Source: Streptomyces spinosus (GTDB lineage: Bacteria; Actinomycetota; Actinomycetes; Streptomycetales; Streptomycetaceae). Taken from it: 64,000 nt of DNA. The translations under genes and the position numbers were made by a program. The notes beneath the pieces are model-generated. The model had not been told where the DNA came from, ran no database searches, and saw only the letters and a program-made list of their open reading frames with translations. Within the stretch, counting starts at the first letter, position 1. Each line of letters starts with the position of its first letter. Location: assembly GCF_020400655.1 (NCBI RefSeq), contig NZ_JAINRC010000001.1:1-64000 (forward strand), in the 5' to 3' direction. Shown here piece by piece: positions 8,221 to 17,507 of the stretch.

Positions 8221-8457
8221 GTGTTCCGTGCCATCGCGGACGTACCGCGGCAGATCGGCGGCGCCCTCGCCGCGGTGGTCACGCTGCCGTTCCGGGCGCT
8301 CGCCCGGCTGTCCGGCGGGGCTCGTCCTCCACGCGGGGGCGCCGGGCCCGACGCCGGGCCCGGCGCCTCGCCGGGAGCCGCCCTGATCCCCGGTCGCCGG
8401 TGTCACCTGCCACAATTGCCGCGCAACCTCAGTGGAGAAGGCGGTACGGGATCGTGA
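8221..8457 (+). CDS. LPFR-motif small protein, translationally coupled to tex
   Basis: A 78-residue candidate. Its first ~40 residues ([13 protein letters not shown], then [11 protein letters not shown]) look like the short LPFR-motif proteins found in many Streptomyces, which have an amphipathic helix and no known function. The TGA overlaps the GTG of tex (GTGA), indicating translational coupling. The GTG at 8221 has no nearby ribosome-binding site; a strong AGGAGGAGAG lies at 8187-8196, six nt before an in-frame ACG at 8203. The Pro/Gly-rich tail after residue 35 is longer than I remember for the family, and may result from a frameshift or simple extension. Confidence 0.5.
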   Translation: MFRAIADVPRQIGGALAAVVTLPFRALARLSGGARPPRGGAGPDAGPGASPGAALIPGRRCHLPQLPRNLSGEGGTGS

Positions 8458-10838
8458 CGACACCCGGGTCCCTCGGAGCAGGGTCCATCGAAGGCAGGAT
8501 CGCCGAGGAGCTCGGCGTACGGGAGCGGCAGGTGAGGGCCGCGGTGGAACTGCTCGACGGCGGTTCGACCGTGCCCTTCATCGCTCGCTACCGTAAGGAA
8601 GCGACCGAGATGCTCGACGACGCGCAGCTGCGCACCATCGAGGAGCGGCTGCGCTACCTGCGGGAGCTGGAGGAGCGGCGGACCGCGATCCTCGACTCGG
8701 TGCGGGAGCAGGGCAAGCTCACCGAGGAGCTCGAGGCGCGCATCCGGGGCGCCGAGACGAAGGCGCGGCTGGAGGACGTCTACCTCCCCTACAAGCCCAA
8801 GCGGCGCACCAAGGCGCAGATCGCGCGCGAGGCGGGCCTGGAGCCGCTCGCGGAGGGGCTGCTGGGCGACCCGACCGTGGAACCACTGGCGGCCGCCGCC
8901 GCGTTCGTGGACGCCGGCAAGGGCGTCGCCGACCCGCAGGCCGCCCTGGAGGGGGCGCGGGCCATCCTCACGGAGCGGTTCTCCGAGGACGCCGACCTGA
9001 TCGGCGAGCTGCGCGAGCGCATGTGGGTACGCGGGCGGCTGGCCGCGAAGGTGCGGGAGGGCAAGGAGGAGGCCGGTGCCAAGTTCGCCGACTACTTCGA
9101 CTTCGCCGAGCCGTTCACCGAGCTGCCCTCGCACCGGATCCTGGCGATGCTGCGCGGGGAGAAGGAGGAGGTGCTGGACCTCGTCCTGGAGCCGGAGGAG
9201 GCCACGGAGGGCCCGTCCTCGTACGAGGGCATCATCGCCTCGAGGTTCGGCATCGCCGACCGCGGCCGCCCGGCCGACAAGTGGCTGACGGACACGGTCC
9301 GCTGGGCCTGGCGCACCCGCGTCCTGGTCCACCTGGGGATCGACCTGCGCCTGAGGCTGCGGACGGCAGCCGAGGACGAGGCGGTCAACGTGTTCGCGGC
9401 GAACCTGCGGGACCTGCTGCTGGCCGCCCCGGCGGGCACCCGCGCGACGCTCGGCCTGGACCCCGGTTTCCGCACGGGCGTGAAGGTCGCCGTGGTCGAC
9501 GCGACCGGCAAGGCCGTCGCCACGGACGTGATCTACCCGCACGTCCCGGCCAACAAGTGGGACGAGGCGCTCGCCAAGCTGGCGCGGCTGGCCAAGGAGC
9601 ACGCGGTCGAGCTGGTCGCGATCGGCAACGGCACGGCGTCCCGCGAGACCGACAAGCTCGCCGGTGAACTCATCGCCCGGCACCCGGAGCTGAAGCTCAC
9701 CAAGGTGATGGTGTCCGAGGCGGGCGCGTCGGTGTACTCCGCGTCGAGCTACGCCTCGCAGGAGCTGCCGGACATGGACGTGTCGCTGCGCGGCGCGGTC
9801 TCCATCGCCCGCCGGCTGCAGGACCCGCTGGCCGAGCTGGTGAAGATCGACCCGAAGTCGATCGGTGTCGGCCAGTACCAGCACGACCTGTCCGAGGTGA
9901 AGCTGTCCCGGTCGCTGGACGCGGTCGTGGAGGACTGTGTGAACGGCGTCGGCGTGGACGTCAACACGGCGTCCGTGCCGCTCCTCGCACGAGTGTCGGG
10001 CATCTCCGCCGGGCTCGCCGAGAACATCGTCGCGCACCGCGACCAGAACGGCCCCTTCACGTCCCGTTCCGAGCTGAAGAAGGTGGCGCGGCTCGGCCCC
10101 AAGGCGTACGAGCAGTGCGCGGGCTTCCTGCGCATCCGCGGCGGCGCCGACCCGTTGGACGCCTCCAGCGTGCACCCCGAGGCGTACCCGGTGGTGCGCC
10201 GCATGGTGAAGACCACGGGCCAGGAGGTGGCGTCCCTCATCGGCAACACGGGTGTGCTGCGCTCGCTGCGGCCCGCCGACTTCGTGGACGACACCTTCGG
10301 CCTGCCCACGGTCACGGACATCCTCAAGGAGCTGGAGAAGCCGGGCCGCGACCCGCGTCCCGCGTTCCGGACGGCCACCTTCAAGGAGGGCGTGGAGAAG
10401 ATCGCCGACCTGTCCGCCGGGATGGTCCTGGAGGGCGTGGTCACCAACGTGGCCGCCTTCGGCGCGTTCGTGGACGTCGGTGTCCACCAGGACGGCCTGG
10501 TGCACGTGTCGGCGATGTCGAAGTCGTTCGTCAAGGACCCGCGCGATGTCGTGAAGCCCGGCGACATCGTCAAGGTGAAGGTCCTGGACGTCGACATCCC
10601 GCGCAAGCGGATCGCGCTGACGCTGCGCCTGGACGACGAGGCCGCCCCGCAGGGGCAGGGCGGTGGCCGGCAGCAGCGCGGCGGCGCCCGTCCGCCGCAG
10701 CAGCGTCAGGGCGGCGGCGGCCAGCGGCAGGGCCGGGGCGGCGGTGACCGCGGCGGCCGGCAGGCGCCGGCACCGGCCAACAGCGCGATGGTGGACGCGC
10801 TGCGCCGCGCGGGCCTGCTGGACCCGAAGAAGCGCTGA
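8454..10838 (+). CDS. tex: Tex family RNA-binding protein (S1 domain)
   Basis: A 794-residue cytoplasmic nucleic-acid-binding protein homologous to Tex, a transcription accessory factor related to eukaryotic Spt6. Domains in order are an N-terminal helical Tex region (1-190), a YqgF/RNase-H-like domain (about 330-460, [18 protein letters not shown]), a helix-hairpin-helix region ([20 protein letters not shown]) and a C-terminal S1 domain (about 655-725, [31 protein letters not shown]). The last ~60 residues are a Gly/Gln/Arg-rich RGG-like tail, which probably adds RNA affinity. The frame is open upstream to 7230, but the GTG at 8454 gives the family length and overlaps the preceding small gene. 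An imperfect GC hairpin follows the stop. Confidence 0.92.
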   Translation: MTTPGSLGAGSIEGRIAEELGVRERQVRAAVELLDGGSTVPFIARYRKEATEMLDDAQLRTIEERLRYLRELEERRTAILDSVREQGKLTEELEARIRGAETKARLEDVYLPYKPKRRTKAQIAREAGLEPLAEGLLGDPTVEPLAAAAAFVDAGKGVADPQAALEGARAILTERFSEDADLIGELRERMWVRGRLAAKVREGKEEAGAKFADYFDFAEPFTELPSHRILAMLRGEKEEVLDLVLEPEEATEGPSSYEGIIASRFGIADRGRPADKWLTDTVRWAWRTRVLVHLGIDLRLRLRTAAEDEAVNVFAANLRDLLLAAPAGTRATLGLDPGFRTGVKVAVVDATGKAVATDVIYPHVPANKWDEALAKLARLAKEHAVELVAIGNGTASRETDKLAGELIARHPELKLTKVMVSEAGASVYSASSYASQELPDMDVSLRGAVSIARRLQDPLAELVKIDPKSIGVGQYQHDLSEVKLSRSLDAVVEDCVNGVGVDVNTASVPLLARVSGISAGLAENIVAHRDQNGPFTSRSELKKVARLGPKAYEQCAGFLRIRGGADPLDASSVHPEAYPVVRRMVKTTGQEVASLIGNTGVLRSLRPADFVDDTFGLPTVTDILKELEKPGRDPRPAFRTATFKEGVEKIADLSAGMVLEGVVTNVAAFGAFVDVGVHQDGLVHVSAMSKSFVKDPRDVVKPGDIVKVKVLDVDIPRKRIALTLRLDDEAAPQGQGGGRQQRGGARPPQQRQGGGGQRQGRGGGDRGGRQAPAPANSAMVDALRRAGLLDPKKR

Positions 10839-10844
10839 CGGCCG

Positions 10845-10886
10845 GGGGCCGGGCCGGGCGCAGCCAGTCGCCCGGCCCCGGCCCGG
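10845..10886. terminator. GC-rich hairpin after tex
   Basis: GGCCGGGCG (10852-10860) pairs with CGCCCGGCC (10869-10877) around an 8-nt loop. The stem extends outward with one bulge (GGGCC with GGCCC). It lies 13 bp after the tex stop, between convergent genes. Confidence 0.6.
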
Positions 10887-10927
10887 ACGTCGGGAGGGGA
10901 GGAACGGCGGACCGGCCCGGGGGCGTC

Positions 10928-10995
10928 CGTTCGGATCAGGCCGGACCGGGCGCCAGGGTCCGCGAGCCCGGCGTGATCCGAACGAGAGGCCCTAG
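10928..10995. repeat. Dispersed palindromic element, short form (copy 1 of 3)
   Basis: Perfect 11-bp terminal inverted repeats CGTTCGGATCA (10928-10938) and TGATCCGAACG (10974-10984) enclose a GC-rich interior with further complementarity. Read on the minus strand, the sequence between the ABC-F stop codon and the repeat is TAGGGCCTCT, so the element abuts the gene's TAG. Related copies lie at 27246 and 36238. This is the internally shortened form of the copy at 36238. Confidence 0.75.
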
Positions 10996-12632
10996 CGTTC
11001 CGTGACCTTGCCGTCGGCGACCTCCAGGCGGCGGGTCACCCGGACCGCGTCCAGCATGCGGCGGTCGTGCGTCACCAGCAGGAGGGTGCCCGGGTAGCCG
11101 TCGAGGGCCGACTCCAGCTGCTCGATCGCCGGCAGGTCGAGGTGGTTCGTCGGCTCGTCGAGGACGAGGAGGTTGACGCCCCGGCCCTGGAGCAGGGCGA
11201 GCGCGGCGCGGGTGCGTTCGCCCGGGGAGAGGGTCGCGGCCGGGCGCAGCACGTGCGCGGACTTCAGACCGAACTTGGCCAGGAGGGTGCGGACCTCCGC
11301 CGGTTCGGTGTCGGGTACGGCGGCGCAGAACGCCTCGAGCAGGGTCTCGGGGCCGTGGAACAGCCCCCGGGCCTGGTCGACCTCGCCGACCAGGACCCCG
11401 GAGCCGAGGGCCGCGTGCCCGGAGTCGAGCGGGACCCGGCCCAGCAGCGCGCCGAGCAGCGTGGACTTCCCGGATCCGTTGGCCCCCGTCACGGCGATCC
11501 GGTCCGCCCAGTCGATCTGCAACGAGACCGGGCCGAAGGTGAAGTCGCCGCGCCGGACCTCGGCGTCCCGCAGCGTCGCCACGACCGCGCCCGAGCGGGG
11601 CGCGGACGCGATCTCCATCCGCAGCTCCCACTCCTTGCGCGGCTCCTCCACCACGTCCAGGCGCTCGATCATGCGCTGGGTCTGCCGGGCCTTGGCCGCC
11701 TGCTTCTCGCTGGCCTCGCTGCGGAACTTGCGGCCGATCTTGTCGTTGTCGCCGCCGGCCTTGCGGCGGGCGTTCTTCACGCCCTTGTCCATCCAGGCGC
11801 GCTGCATCTGGGCGCGGTCCTGCAGCGCCGCCTTCTTGTCGGCGTACTCCTCGTACTCCTCGCGGGCGTGCCGGCGGGCCACCTCGCGCTCCTCCAGGTA
11901 GCCGGCGTAACCGCCGCCGTAGAGGTTGATCCGCCCCTGGGCGAGGTCGAGTTCGAGCACCTTGGTGACCGTGCGGGTGAGGAACTCGCGGTCGTGGCTG
12001 ACGACGACCGTGCCCGCGCGCAGTCCGGTGACGAACCGCTCCAGACGTTCCAGGCCGTCGAGGTCCAGGTCGTTGGTGGGCTCGTCCAGGAGGAAGACGT
12101 CGTAGCGGGACAGCAGCAGGGAGGCGAGACCGGCGCGGGCCGCCTGGCCGCCGGAGAGGGCGGTCATCGGCTGGTCCAGGTCCACCGCCAGACCGAGGGA
12201 GTCGACGACCTCCTCCGCGCGCTCCTCCAGGTCGGCGCCGCCGAGGCCGAGCCAGCGCTCCAGGGCGGCGGCGTAGGCGTCGTCGGCGCCGGGAGCGCCG
12301 TCGACCAGCGCCTGGGTGGCCTCGTCCATCACCCGCTGGGCCTCGGCGACCCCGGTGCGGCGCGCCAGGAACTCCCGGACGGTCTCCCCCGGCCGGCGTT
12401 CCGGCTCCTGCGGCAGGTGGCCGACGGTCGCGGCCGGCGGGGACAGCCGCAGTTCGCCCTGCTCGGGCGGGGTGAGTCCGACGAGCATCCGCAGCAGGGT
12501 CGACTTCCCCGCGCCGTTGGCACCGACGAGCCCGATCACGTCGCCTGGCGCGACGACCAGGTCGAGCCCGGCGAACAGGGAGCGGTCGCCATGTCCGGCG
12601 GCGAGGTTCTTGGCAACGAGGGTGGCAGTCAT
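10992..12632 (-). CDS. ABC-F family ATPase (ribosome-associated type)
   Basis: A 546-residue soluble protein with two tandem ABC ATPase domains and no membrane segment, the ABC-F arrangement. Domain 1 (1-240) has Walker A GANGAGKST, signature LSGGQ and Walker B VFLLDEPTNDLD. The charged linker (about 245-325, rich in Arg/Lys/Glu) is the P-site tRNA interaction motif region. Domain 2 (330-546) has GANGSGKST, LSPGE and LLVLDEPTNHLD. ABC-F proteins act on ribosomes as translation factors or antibiotic-protection factors; which applies here cannot be read from the sequence. A TAGGAT box about 10 nt before the ATG suggests a very short leader. The gene ends in TAG exactly at a dispersed repeat, and is divergent from the D-amino-acid oxidase gene. 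Confidence 0.9.
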   Translation of the reverse strand: MTATLVAKNLAAGHGDRSLFAGLDLVVAPGDVIGLVGANGAGKSTLLRMLVGLTPPEQGELRLSPPAATVGHLPQEPERRPGETVREFLARRTGVAEAQRVMDEATQALVDGAPGADDAYAAALERWLGLGGADLEERAEEVVDSLGLAVDLDQPMTALSGGQAARAGLASLLLSRYDVFLLDEPTNDLDLDGLERLERFVTGLRAGTVVVSHDREFLTRTVTKVLELDLAQGRINLYGGGYAGYLEEREVARRHAREEYEEYADKKAALQDRAQMQRAWMDKGVKNARRKAGGDNDKIGRKFRSEASEKQAAKARQTQRMIERLDVVEEPRKEWELRMEIASAPRSGAVVATLRDAEVRRGDFTFGPVSLQIDWADRIAVTGANGSGKSTLLGALLGRVPLDSGHAALGSGVLVGEVDQARGLFHGPETLLEAFCAAVPDTEPAEVRTLLAKFGLKSAHVLRPAATLSPGERTRAALALLQGRGVNLLVLDEPTNHLDLPAIEQLESALDGYPGTLLLVTHDRRMLDAVRVTRRLEVADGKVTER

Positions 12633-12735
12633 CAGGACGCCGATCCTAGTGGCGGCACGCGCGCGGCTCCGCCACGTTCCGCGCCGGGCACCGGCGGCTC
12701 GCGTCCCAGGCTGACGGAGCCGGCCGCCCAGGACC

Positions 12736-12741
12736 TATCGT
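12736..12741 (+). promoter_or_regulatory. -10 box for a probably leaderless flavoprotein mRNA
   Basis: TATCGT ends exactly 6 nt before the GTG at 12748. The intervening CCTGGC is not a ribosome-binding site. Confidence 0.5.
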
Positions 12742-12747
12742 CCTGGC

Positions 12748-13686
12748 GTGGACAGTGAGCCGAGTGACGAAGTGATCGTGGTCGGGAGCGGGATCGCCGG
12801 ACTGACGACGGCCGTGCTGCTGGCCGAGTCCGGCCGGCGGGTGCGGGTGTGGGCGCGGGAGCCGGCCGAGCGGACGACGTCGGCGGTCGCCGGCGGTCTG
12901 TGGTGGCCGTACCGCATCGAACCGGAGCCGCAGGTGGGCGCGTGGGCGCTGGAGTCCCTGACGGTCTACGAGGAGCTGGCGGACCGGCCGGAGGAGACGG
13001 GGGTGCGTCTGGTCGACGGGGTGCACCACGGGGCCCGGCTGGACGAGCTGGGCACGTGGGCGGGCCGGGTGCCGGGGCTGCGGGCGGTGGCCGGAGGGCT
13101 GGCGGCTCGGCTGCCGGTGATCGACATGCCGGTGCATCTGGCCTGGCTGCGGCGGCGCCTTGAGAAGGCGGGCGGCACGGTGGAGGTCCGCGAGGTGACC
13201 GGACTGGCCGCCGTGCCCGCCCCGGTGGTGATCAACTGCACGGGACTCGGGGCCCGTTCTCTGACGCCGGACCCGGCGGTGCGGCCGGTGCGCGGTCAGC
13301 TGGTCGTGGTGGAGAACCCGGGCGTCACCGGCTGGTTCACCTCCGTCGACCACGTCTCGGCCGCGTCCACCTACTTCATCCCGCAGCCGGGCCGGCTGCT
13401 CCTGGGCGGCACGGCGGAGGAGGACGACTGGTCCCTGGAGCCGGACCCGGTGACGGCCGAGGCGATCGTCGCCCGCTGCGCGGCCGTCCGGCCGGAGATC
13501 GCCGGCGCGCGCGTCCTCGCGCACCGGGTGGGACTGCGGCCGGCCCGGGAGGCGGTGCGGCTGGAGCGCCGGCTCCTCCCGGACGGCCGCGTCCTGGTGC
13601 ACGACTACGGCCACGGCGGCGCCGGTGTCACGGTGGCGTGGGGCTGCGCGAGAAAGGCGGCCGCCCTGGCGTTCCCGACGCCCTGA
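12748..13686 (+). CDS. FAD-dependent D-amino-acid oxidase family protein
   Basis: A 312-residue flavoenzyme of the DAAO/DASPO family, which oxidatively deaminates D-amino acids with O2 to give the keto acid, ammonia and H2O2. The N-terminal dinucleotide-binding motif VVGSGIAGLTTAVLLAE lies at about 9-26. The DAAO-like region TSAVAGGLWWPYRIEP follows, then the NCTGLGARSL strand and the C-terminal signature VHDYGHGGAGVTVAWGCA, which closes the FAD site. The length is typical for actinobacterial DAAO (about 310-320). The start is GTG, with no ribosome-binding site but a TATCGT box 6 nt upstream. A strong hairpin follows the gene. Confidence 0.88.
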   Translation: MDSEPSDEVIVVGSGIAGLTTAVLLAESGRRVRVWAREPAERTTSAVAGGLWWPYRIEPEPQVGAWALESLTVYEELADRPEETGVRLVDGVHHGARLDELGTWAGRVPGLRAVAGGLAARLPVIDMPVHLAWLRRRLEKAGGTVEVREVTGLAAVPAPVVINCTGLGARSLTPDPAVRPVRGQLVVVENPGVTGWFTSVDHVSAASTYFIPQPGRLLLGGTAEEDDWSLEPDPVTAEAIVARCAAVRPEIAGARVLAHRVGLRPAREAVRLERRLLPDGRVLVHDYGHGGAGVTVAWGCARKAAALAFPTP

Positions 13687-13697
13687 GCCGCCGGCCG

Positions 13698-13729
13698 GCG
13701 GGGGCCGGGATGGCGTCCCCGGCCCCCGC
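13698..13729. terminator. 12-bp perfect hairpin after the DAAO gene
   Basis: GCGGGGGCCGGG (13698-13709) pairs exactly with CCCGGCCCCCGC (13718-13729) around an 8-nt loop. It starts 11 bp after the stop and lies between convergent genes. Confidence 0.75.
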
Positions 13730-13752
13730 TCGCGCGAAGGCGCGGCACCGCA

Positions 13753-13801
13753 CCCCAAGGGGCGCGGGGAACCGCGCGACCGGCCCACGGCGACCCGCAG
13801 C
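13753..13801. repeat. Copy of a common Streptomyces intergenic repeat
   Basis: The stretch beginning CCCCAAGGGGCGCGGGGAAC and ending GACCCGCAG matches, from memory, a dispersed intergenic sequence found in very many Streptomyces genomes (core AAGGGGCGCGGGGAAC-GCGCGACC-CGCAG). The CCCC/GGGG and GCGCGG/CCGCGC parts can form small hairpins. It sits between convergent genes. The function is unknown. Confidence 0.55.
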
Positions 13802-13860
13802 CGGACTCGCCGGCCGGCCGCCTTGGACCGGCGCCGCGGTGGGCCGCGACGGCGGGAACG

Positions 13861-15813
13861 TCAGCCCACCGGAACGTGCCGCACCGTACGGGGTGCCCCG
13901 ACACCGTCCAGGACCCTCGGCGCGGGCGCCCCGGCGCTGCCCGACGTGGCCCGGGCCAACGCTTCCGCGCCACCCACCACCGGCACCCTCGCCGTCGTAC
14001 GGGACAGGTCCACGGTGAGCGTCGGCCGGCTGGACGGGGGGTCGATGAGGTGCTTGTCCGTGCCGGCGATGATCAGCGCGAGCCGGTGCCCCGCGGGGAC
14101 GACGTGGTCGGTGGCCGCGAGGTCCAGGGTGATGGTGTAGGCCCTGCCCGGCGTGAGCGGGACGCCCGGGGCCGGCCAGGCGTGGTGGCCGAGGTCGGCC
14201 CAGCCCCGGCTGACCACGGTGTGGTCGACGGCGGCCGTCTTCGCCGCCGTCTCCCTGAAGCAGGCGCTGTCCCCGGCCGTGCTCCCGCCCCAGCAGCTGC
14301 GCTCGGTGCGGGTGGTGATGCCCTCGCCGGGGTCGGCGTAGTCGCGGATGGTGTCCGGGCCGACGTCGACCAGCACGGCGGACAGATGGGCGGAGCCGGT
14401 CGTCGGGGTCGCGGTGACCGTGACCGTGGAGGAGCCGGACACGCGCAGGTCCCGGGTGAGCGGTGCCGTGAGGAAGCCGGCCTTCTCGGGGGTGGCCGTG
14501 GTCAGGTGCGCGGCCCAGTCGGCCTCGCTCAGCGCCGGGTCGTCCGTGAAGCTCTCGGTGCCGGTGCCCCGGTGCCGGCCGAGGGTGCCGACGCCGGCCC
14601 GGCTGCCGGCGGCCGGGTGCAGGACGGCGGCGCGGGTGCCGCGCGGGGGCCAGGCGGCGGAGGTGACCCACTGGTCGGGGTGGCGTTCGATGTCGGCCGT
14701 CGGCTCGCGGTCGATGCCGTTGTCGTAGCCGAGGAGTTCGTGGTCGAACCAGCGGTGCAGGGTGTCGACCCAGGCGCCGCGCCGGTAGTCGAAGGGGTCG
14801 ACGTGTCCGGTCTGGGAGAGCCAGATCTTGCGCTGCACGCCGTGCCGGGCGAGGGCGTCCCACCACTGGCCGAAGTGCTTGGTGCGGACGTTGAGGTCCT
14901 GCATGCCGTGCACCAGGAACACGCTGGCGCGCACCTTCGCCGCGTCCCTCACGTAGTCCCGCTCGGTCCACAGCGGGGTCCAGTCGCCGCTGCGCGGGCT
15001 GCCGTCGGCGAGCTTCTTGAGCACGGCCGCGCAGTGGGCCCGCGCGTCGCCGCTCTGGACGTAGCCGGCCAGCTCGTCGGGGCCCCCTTCGTAGAGCGGG
15101 GCGCCTTGCGCGAAGTAATAGTCGTACCAGGAGGAGATCGCGCTGATCGGGACGATCGTCCTCAGGCCCTTGACGCCGGTGGCGGCGACGCCGTTGGCGA
15201 TGGTGCCGTCCCAGCTCTTGCCGATCATGCCGGTTGTGCCGTTGGTCCAGCCGGCCGTCACCGGGGTGCCGCCGGTGCGGCTGGTGTAGGCCCGGGCGCG
15301 GCCGTTCAGCCAGTCGACCACGGCCTTCGCGGAGAGGATGTCGGACCGGCCGCCGACGTCGACGCAGCCGTCGGAGCGGTTGGTGCCGGCGAGGTCGACG
15401 CCGACGAAGGCGTAGCCGCGGGGCACGAAGTAGTTGTCGTAGAACAGCGGCATCTGGACGACGTGGCCCTGGGCGTCGTACGTCTTGCGCTGGCTCTCGT
15501 TGCCGCGTCCGCAGCAGGAGTAGTAGGGGCTGGCGTCCATGATGACGGGCACCTTGCGGCCCTGGCGGGCGGGTTCGGCGGGCCGGACGATGTCGGCGGC
15601 GACGCGGTCGGTCCGTCCGTCGCCGTCCTCGTCGAGGCCGGTGTCCACCCACACCGACTCGCGCACGGCGTCGGCGTAGGAGTAGACGGGTCTGCTCTCC
15701 CGGGGCGCGGCGGGCCCGGCGGCGGCGGCCGGGGTGAGGAAGGCGGCCGTCAGCGCGGCGACGGCGACGGTGACGAGCGTTCTCCGGATCGTGGAGCGCG
15801 TGCGTTTCGGCAT
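13861..15813 (-). CDS. Secreted CocE/NonD-family peptidase (Xaa-Pro dipeptidyl-peptidase, S15)
   Basis: A 650-residue extracellular serine hydrolase. Residues 1-32 form a Sec signal peptide (R-T-R-S-T-I-R-R, hydrophobic core, then A-A-A-A). The alpha/beta-hydrolase domain follows. The catalytic Ser is S200 in G-K-S-W-D-G, which is the S15 GxSxxG elbow. The Asp is probably in FLVHGMQDLNV and the His in SQTGHVDPFDYR. The C-terminal ~200 residues form the jelly-roll domain of PepX_C/CocE proteins. Members remove X-Pro dipeptides from peptides or hydrolyse esters. The next gene is a secreted M1 peptidase transcribed divergently, so the two probably act together in extracellular peptide breakdown. 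Confidence 0.88.
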   Translation of the reverse strand: MPKRTRSTIRRTLVTVAVAALTAAFLTPAAAAGPAAPRESRPVYSYADAVRESVWVDTGLDEDGDGRTDRVAADIVRPAEPARQGRKVPVIMDASPYYSCCGRGNESQRKTYDAQGHVVQMPLFYDNYFVPRGYAFVGVDLAGTNRSDGCVDVGGRSDILSAKAVVDWLNGRARAYTSRTGGTPVTAGWTNGTTGMIGKSWDGTIANGVAATGVKGLRTIVPISAISSWYDYYFAQGAPLYEGGPDELAGYVQSGDARAHCAAVLKKLADGSPRSGDWTPLWTERDYVRDAAKVRASVFLVHGMQDLNVRTKHFGQWWDALARHGVQRKIWLSQTGHVDPFDYRRGAWVDTLHRWFDHELLGYDNGIDREPTADIERHPDQWVTSAAWPPRGTRAAVLHPAAGSRAGVGTLGRHRGTGTESFTDDPALSEADWAAHLTTATPEKAGFLTAPLTRDLRVSGSSTVTVTATPTTGSAHLSAVLVDVGPDTIRDYADPGEGITTRTERSCWGGSTAGDSACFRETAAKTAAVDHTVVSRGWADLGHHAWPAPGVPLTPGRAYTITLDLAATDHVVPAGHRLALIIAGTDKHLIDPPSSRPTLTVDLSRTTARVPVVGGAEALARATSGSAGAPAPRVLDGVGAPRTVRHVPVG

Positions 15814-15988
15814 GCGCGGACGGTACTGCGGTCAACGCCCGTACAGAAGAAGGCTTTCCGGTGCGCGTGACGGCCGAATGGCGATCGTGTGACAGTCGGG
15901 GCCATGGACAGGCCGGTGGCCACAGGGACTGAATAGGCTCCGGACAGATCTTCGAACGGACGCACCGTCCCTACGACTTGGAGCTGAC

Positions 15989-17476
15989 GTGCACCGCAGA
16001 ATCATCGCACCGGGCGCGCTCGCGGCGGCCTCCCTCCTGCTGGCGATCCCGGCATCGGCCGCGAGCTACTCCCCCGGCGCACCGGGCATCGGCGACCCCT
16101 ACTACCCGTACTACGGCAACGGCGGCTACGACGTCTCGCACTACGACCTGAGGCTGCAGTACCAGCCGAAGACGGACGAGTTGCAGGGCACGGCGACGAT
16201 CCTGGCGAAGACCACCCAGGACCTGTCCAGTTTCGACCTGGACTTCCTGCTGGACGTGAGCGAGGTGCGGGTCAACGGCGCCAAGGCGTCCTTCGCGACG
16301 TCCGGCCAGCACGAACTGGTCGTCACCCCGAGGACGCCGCTGGCCAAGGGCAGCGCCCTCACGGTGGTGGTCCGCTACAGCGGGGTGCCGTCGACGAAGA
16401 GCGCCTACGGCTTCACCACCTGGCACCGCACCCCGGACGGCGCCGTCGCCGCCGACGAGCCCGAGTCCGCCTGGTGGTGGTTCCCGAGCAACGACCACCC
16501 GAGCGACAAGGCCACCTACGACGTGTCGGTGGCGGTGCCGGACGGCACCCAGGCCATCTCCAACGGCACGCTCCAGTCGACCACTTCGAAGCTGGGCTGG
16601 ACCCGCTACAACTGGCGGCAGAACAAGCCGCAGGCGACCTATCTGGCCACGCTCGCGCTCGGCAGGTTCGACATCACCACCGGCACCTCCGACGGCGGGG
16701 TGCCCGTCGTCAACGCCTACAGCAAGGACCTCGGCGACAACGACGGGGCCGCCCGGGCCAGCGTCGAGCGCACCGGTGAGATCGTGGACTGGCTGAGCGG
16801 CTACTTCGGGCCGTACCCGTTCGCCTCGGCGGGCGGCTACGTGCCGAACACCACCACCGGCTACGCGCTGGAGACGCAGACCCGCGTCTACTACAGCCCG
16901 CGTCAGTTCGCGAACGGCTCCAACACCTCGGTGGTCGTGCACGAGCTGGCCCACCAGTGGTACGGCGACGACGTGTCGGTCAAGGGCTGGAAGGACATCT
17001 GGATCAACGAGGGCTTCGCCCGGTACGCGCAGTGGCTGTGGTCCGAGCACGAGGGCGAGGGCACCACGCAGGAACTCGCCGACTACGTGTACGCCTCGCA
17101 CCCGGCCGACGACGCCTTCTGGACGGTCAAGCCCGGCGACCCGGGCCCGGACGAGCAGTTCGGTGCCGCCGTGTACGACCGGGGCGCCCTCGCCATCCAG
17201 GCGCTGCGCAACGAGATCGGTGACGACGCGTTCTTCGCGGTCCTGAAGGGCTGGCCGCAGGAGCACGCCTACGGCAACGCCTCGGTCGCCGACTTCCAGA
17301 AGTACGCAGAGCGGGTGTCCGGCAAGCCGCTGGCGGCGCTGTTCGACACCTGGCTGTTCCAGCCGGAGAAGCCGGCGTCGCCGGCGGTCCGGGGTCTGGC
17401 GAAGTCGGGTACGGCGGTGGAGCGGCCGAAGTCCTGGAAGAGGATCGAGGCGACGAACGCCGTCCACGGGCACTGA
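15989..17476 (+). CDS. Secreted M1-family zinc metallopeptidase
   Basis: A 495-residue aminopeptidase-like protein. Residues 1-25 form a signal peptide ending A-S-A-A. The M1 N-terminal beta-saddle domain covers about 40-230. The zinc site is H-E-L-A-H near residue 317, followed exactly 18 residues later by the third ligand Glu (I-N-E-G-F-A). The substrate-recognition motif usually written GxMEN is G-Y-A-L-E here, as in other short actinobacterial M1 enzymes. The protein lacks the large C-terminal helical domain of PepN (about 860 residues), so it is a compact secreted form. The GTG start has TTGGAG spaced about 6 nt upstream. It is divergent from the S15 peptidase gene across 175 bp. Confidence 0.9.
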   Translation: MHRRIIAPGALAAASLLLAIPASAASYSPGAPGIGDPYYPYYGNGGYDVSHYDLRLQYQPKTDELQGTATILAKTTQDLSSFDLDFLLDVSEVRVNGAKASFATSGQHELVVTPRTPLAKGSALTVVVRYSGVPSTKSAYGFTTWHRTPDGAVAADEPESAWWWFPSNDHPSDKATYDVSVAVPDGTQAISNGTLQSTTSKLGWTRYNWRQNKPQATYLATLALGRFDITTGTSDGGVPVVNAYSKDLGDNDGAARASVERTGEIVDWLSGYFGPYPFASAGGYVPNTTTGYALETQTRVYYSPRQFANGSNTSVVVHELAHQWYGDDVSVKGWKDIWINEGFARYAQWLWSEHEGEGTTQELADYVYASHPADDAFWTVKPGDPGPDEQFGAAVYDRGALAIQALRNEIGDDAFFAVLKGWPQEHAYGNASVADFQKYAERVSGKPLAALFDTWLFQPEKPASPAVRGLAKSGTAVERPKSWKRIEATNAVHGH

Positions 17477-17477
17477 T

Positions 17478-17495
17478 CCGGGCCCGGGGGCCCGG
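17478..17495. terminator. Compact GC hairpin between convergent genes
   Basis: CCGGGCCC (17478-17485) and GGGCCCGG (17488-17495) are exact reverse complements. They lie directly after the M1 peptidase stop and before the end of the convergent kinase gene, so it is probably a bidirectional terminator. Confidence 0.6.
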
Positions 17496-17507
17496 CACCC
17501 CGGCGCC

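Noticed and set aside
6332..8386. 684-codon plus-strand open frame across the two DJ-1 genes
   Set aside because: It is antisense to two clear domain proteins and has no recognisable motif; it is an artefact of high GC content.
8403..10505. 700-codon minus-strand open frame opposite tex
   Set aside because: It mirrors tex and contains only low-complexity His/Arg/Gly sequence.
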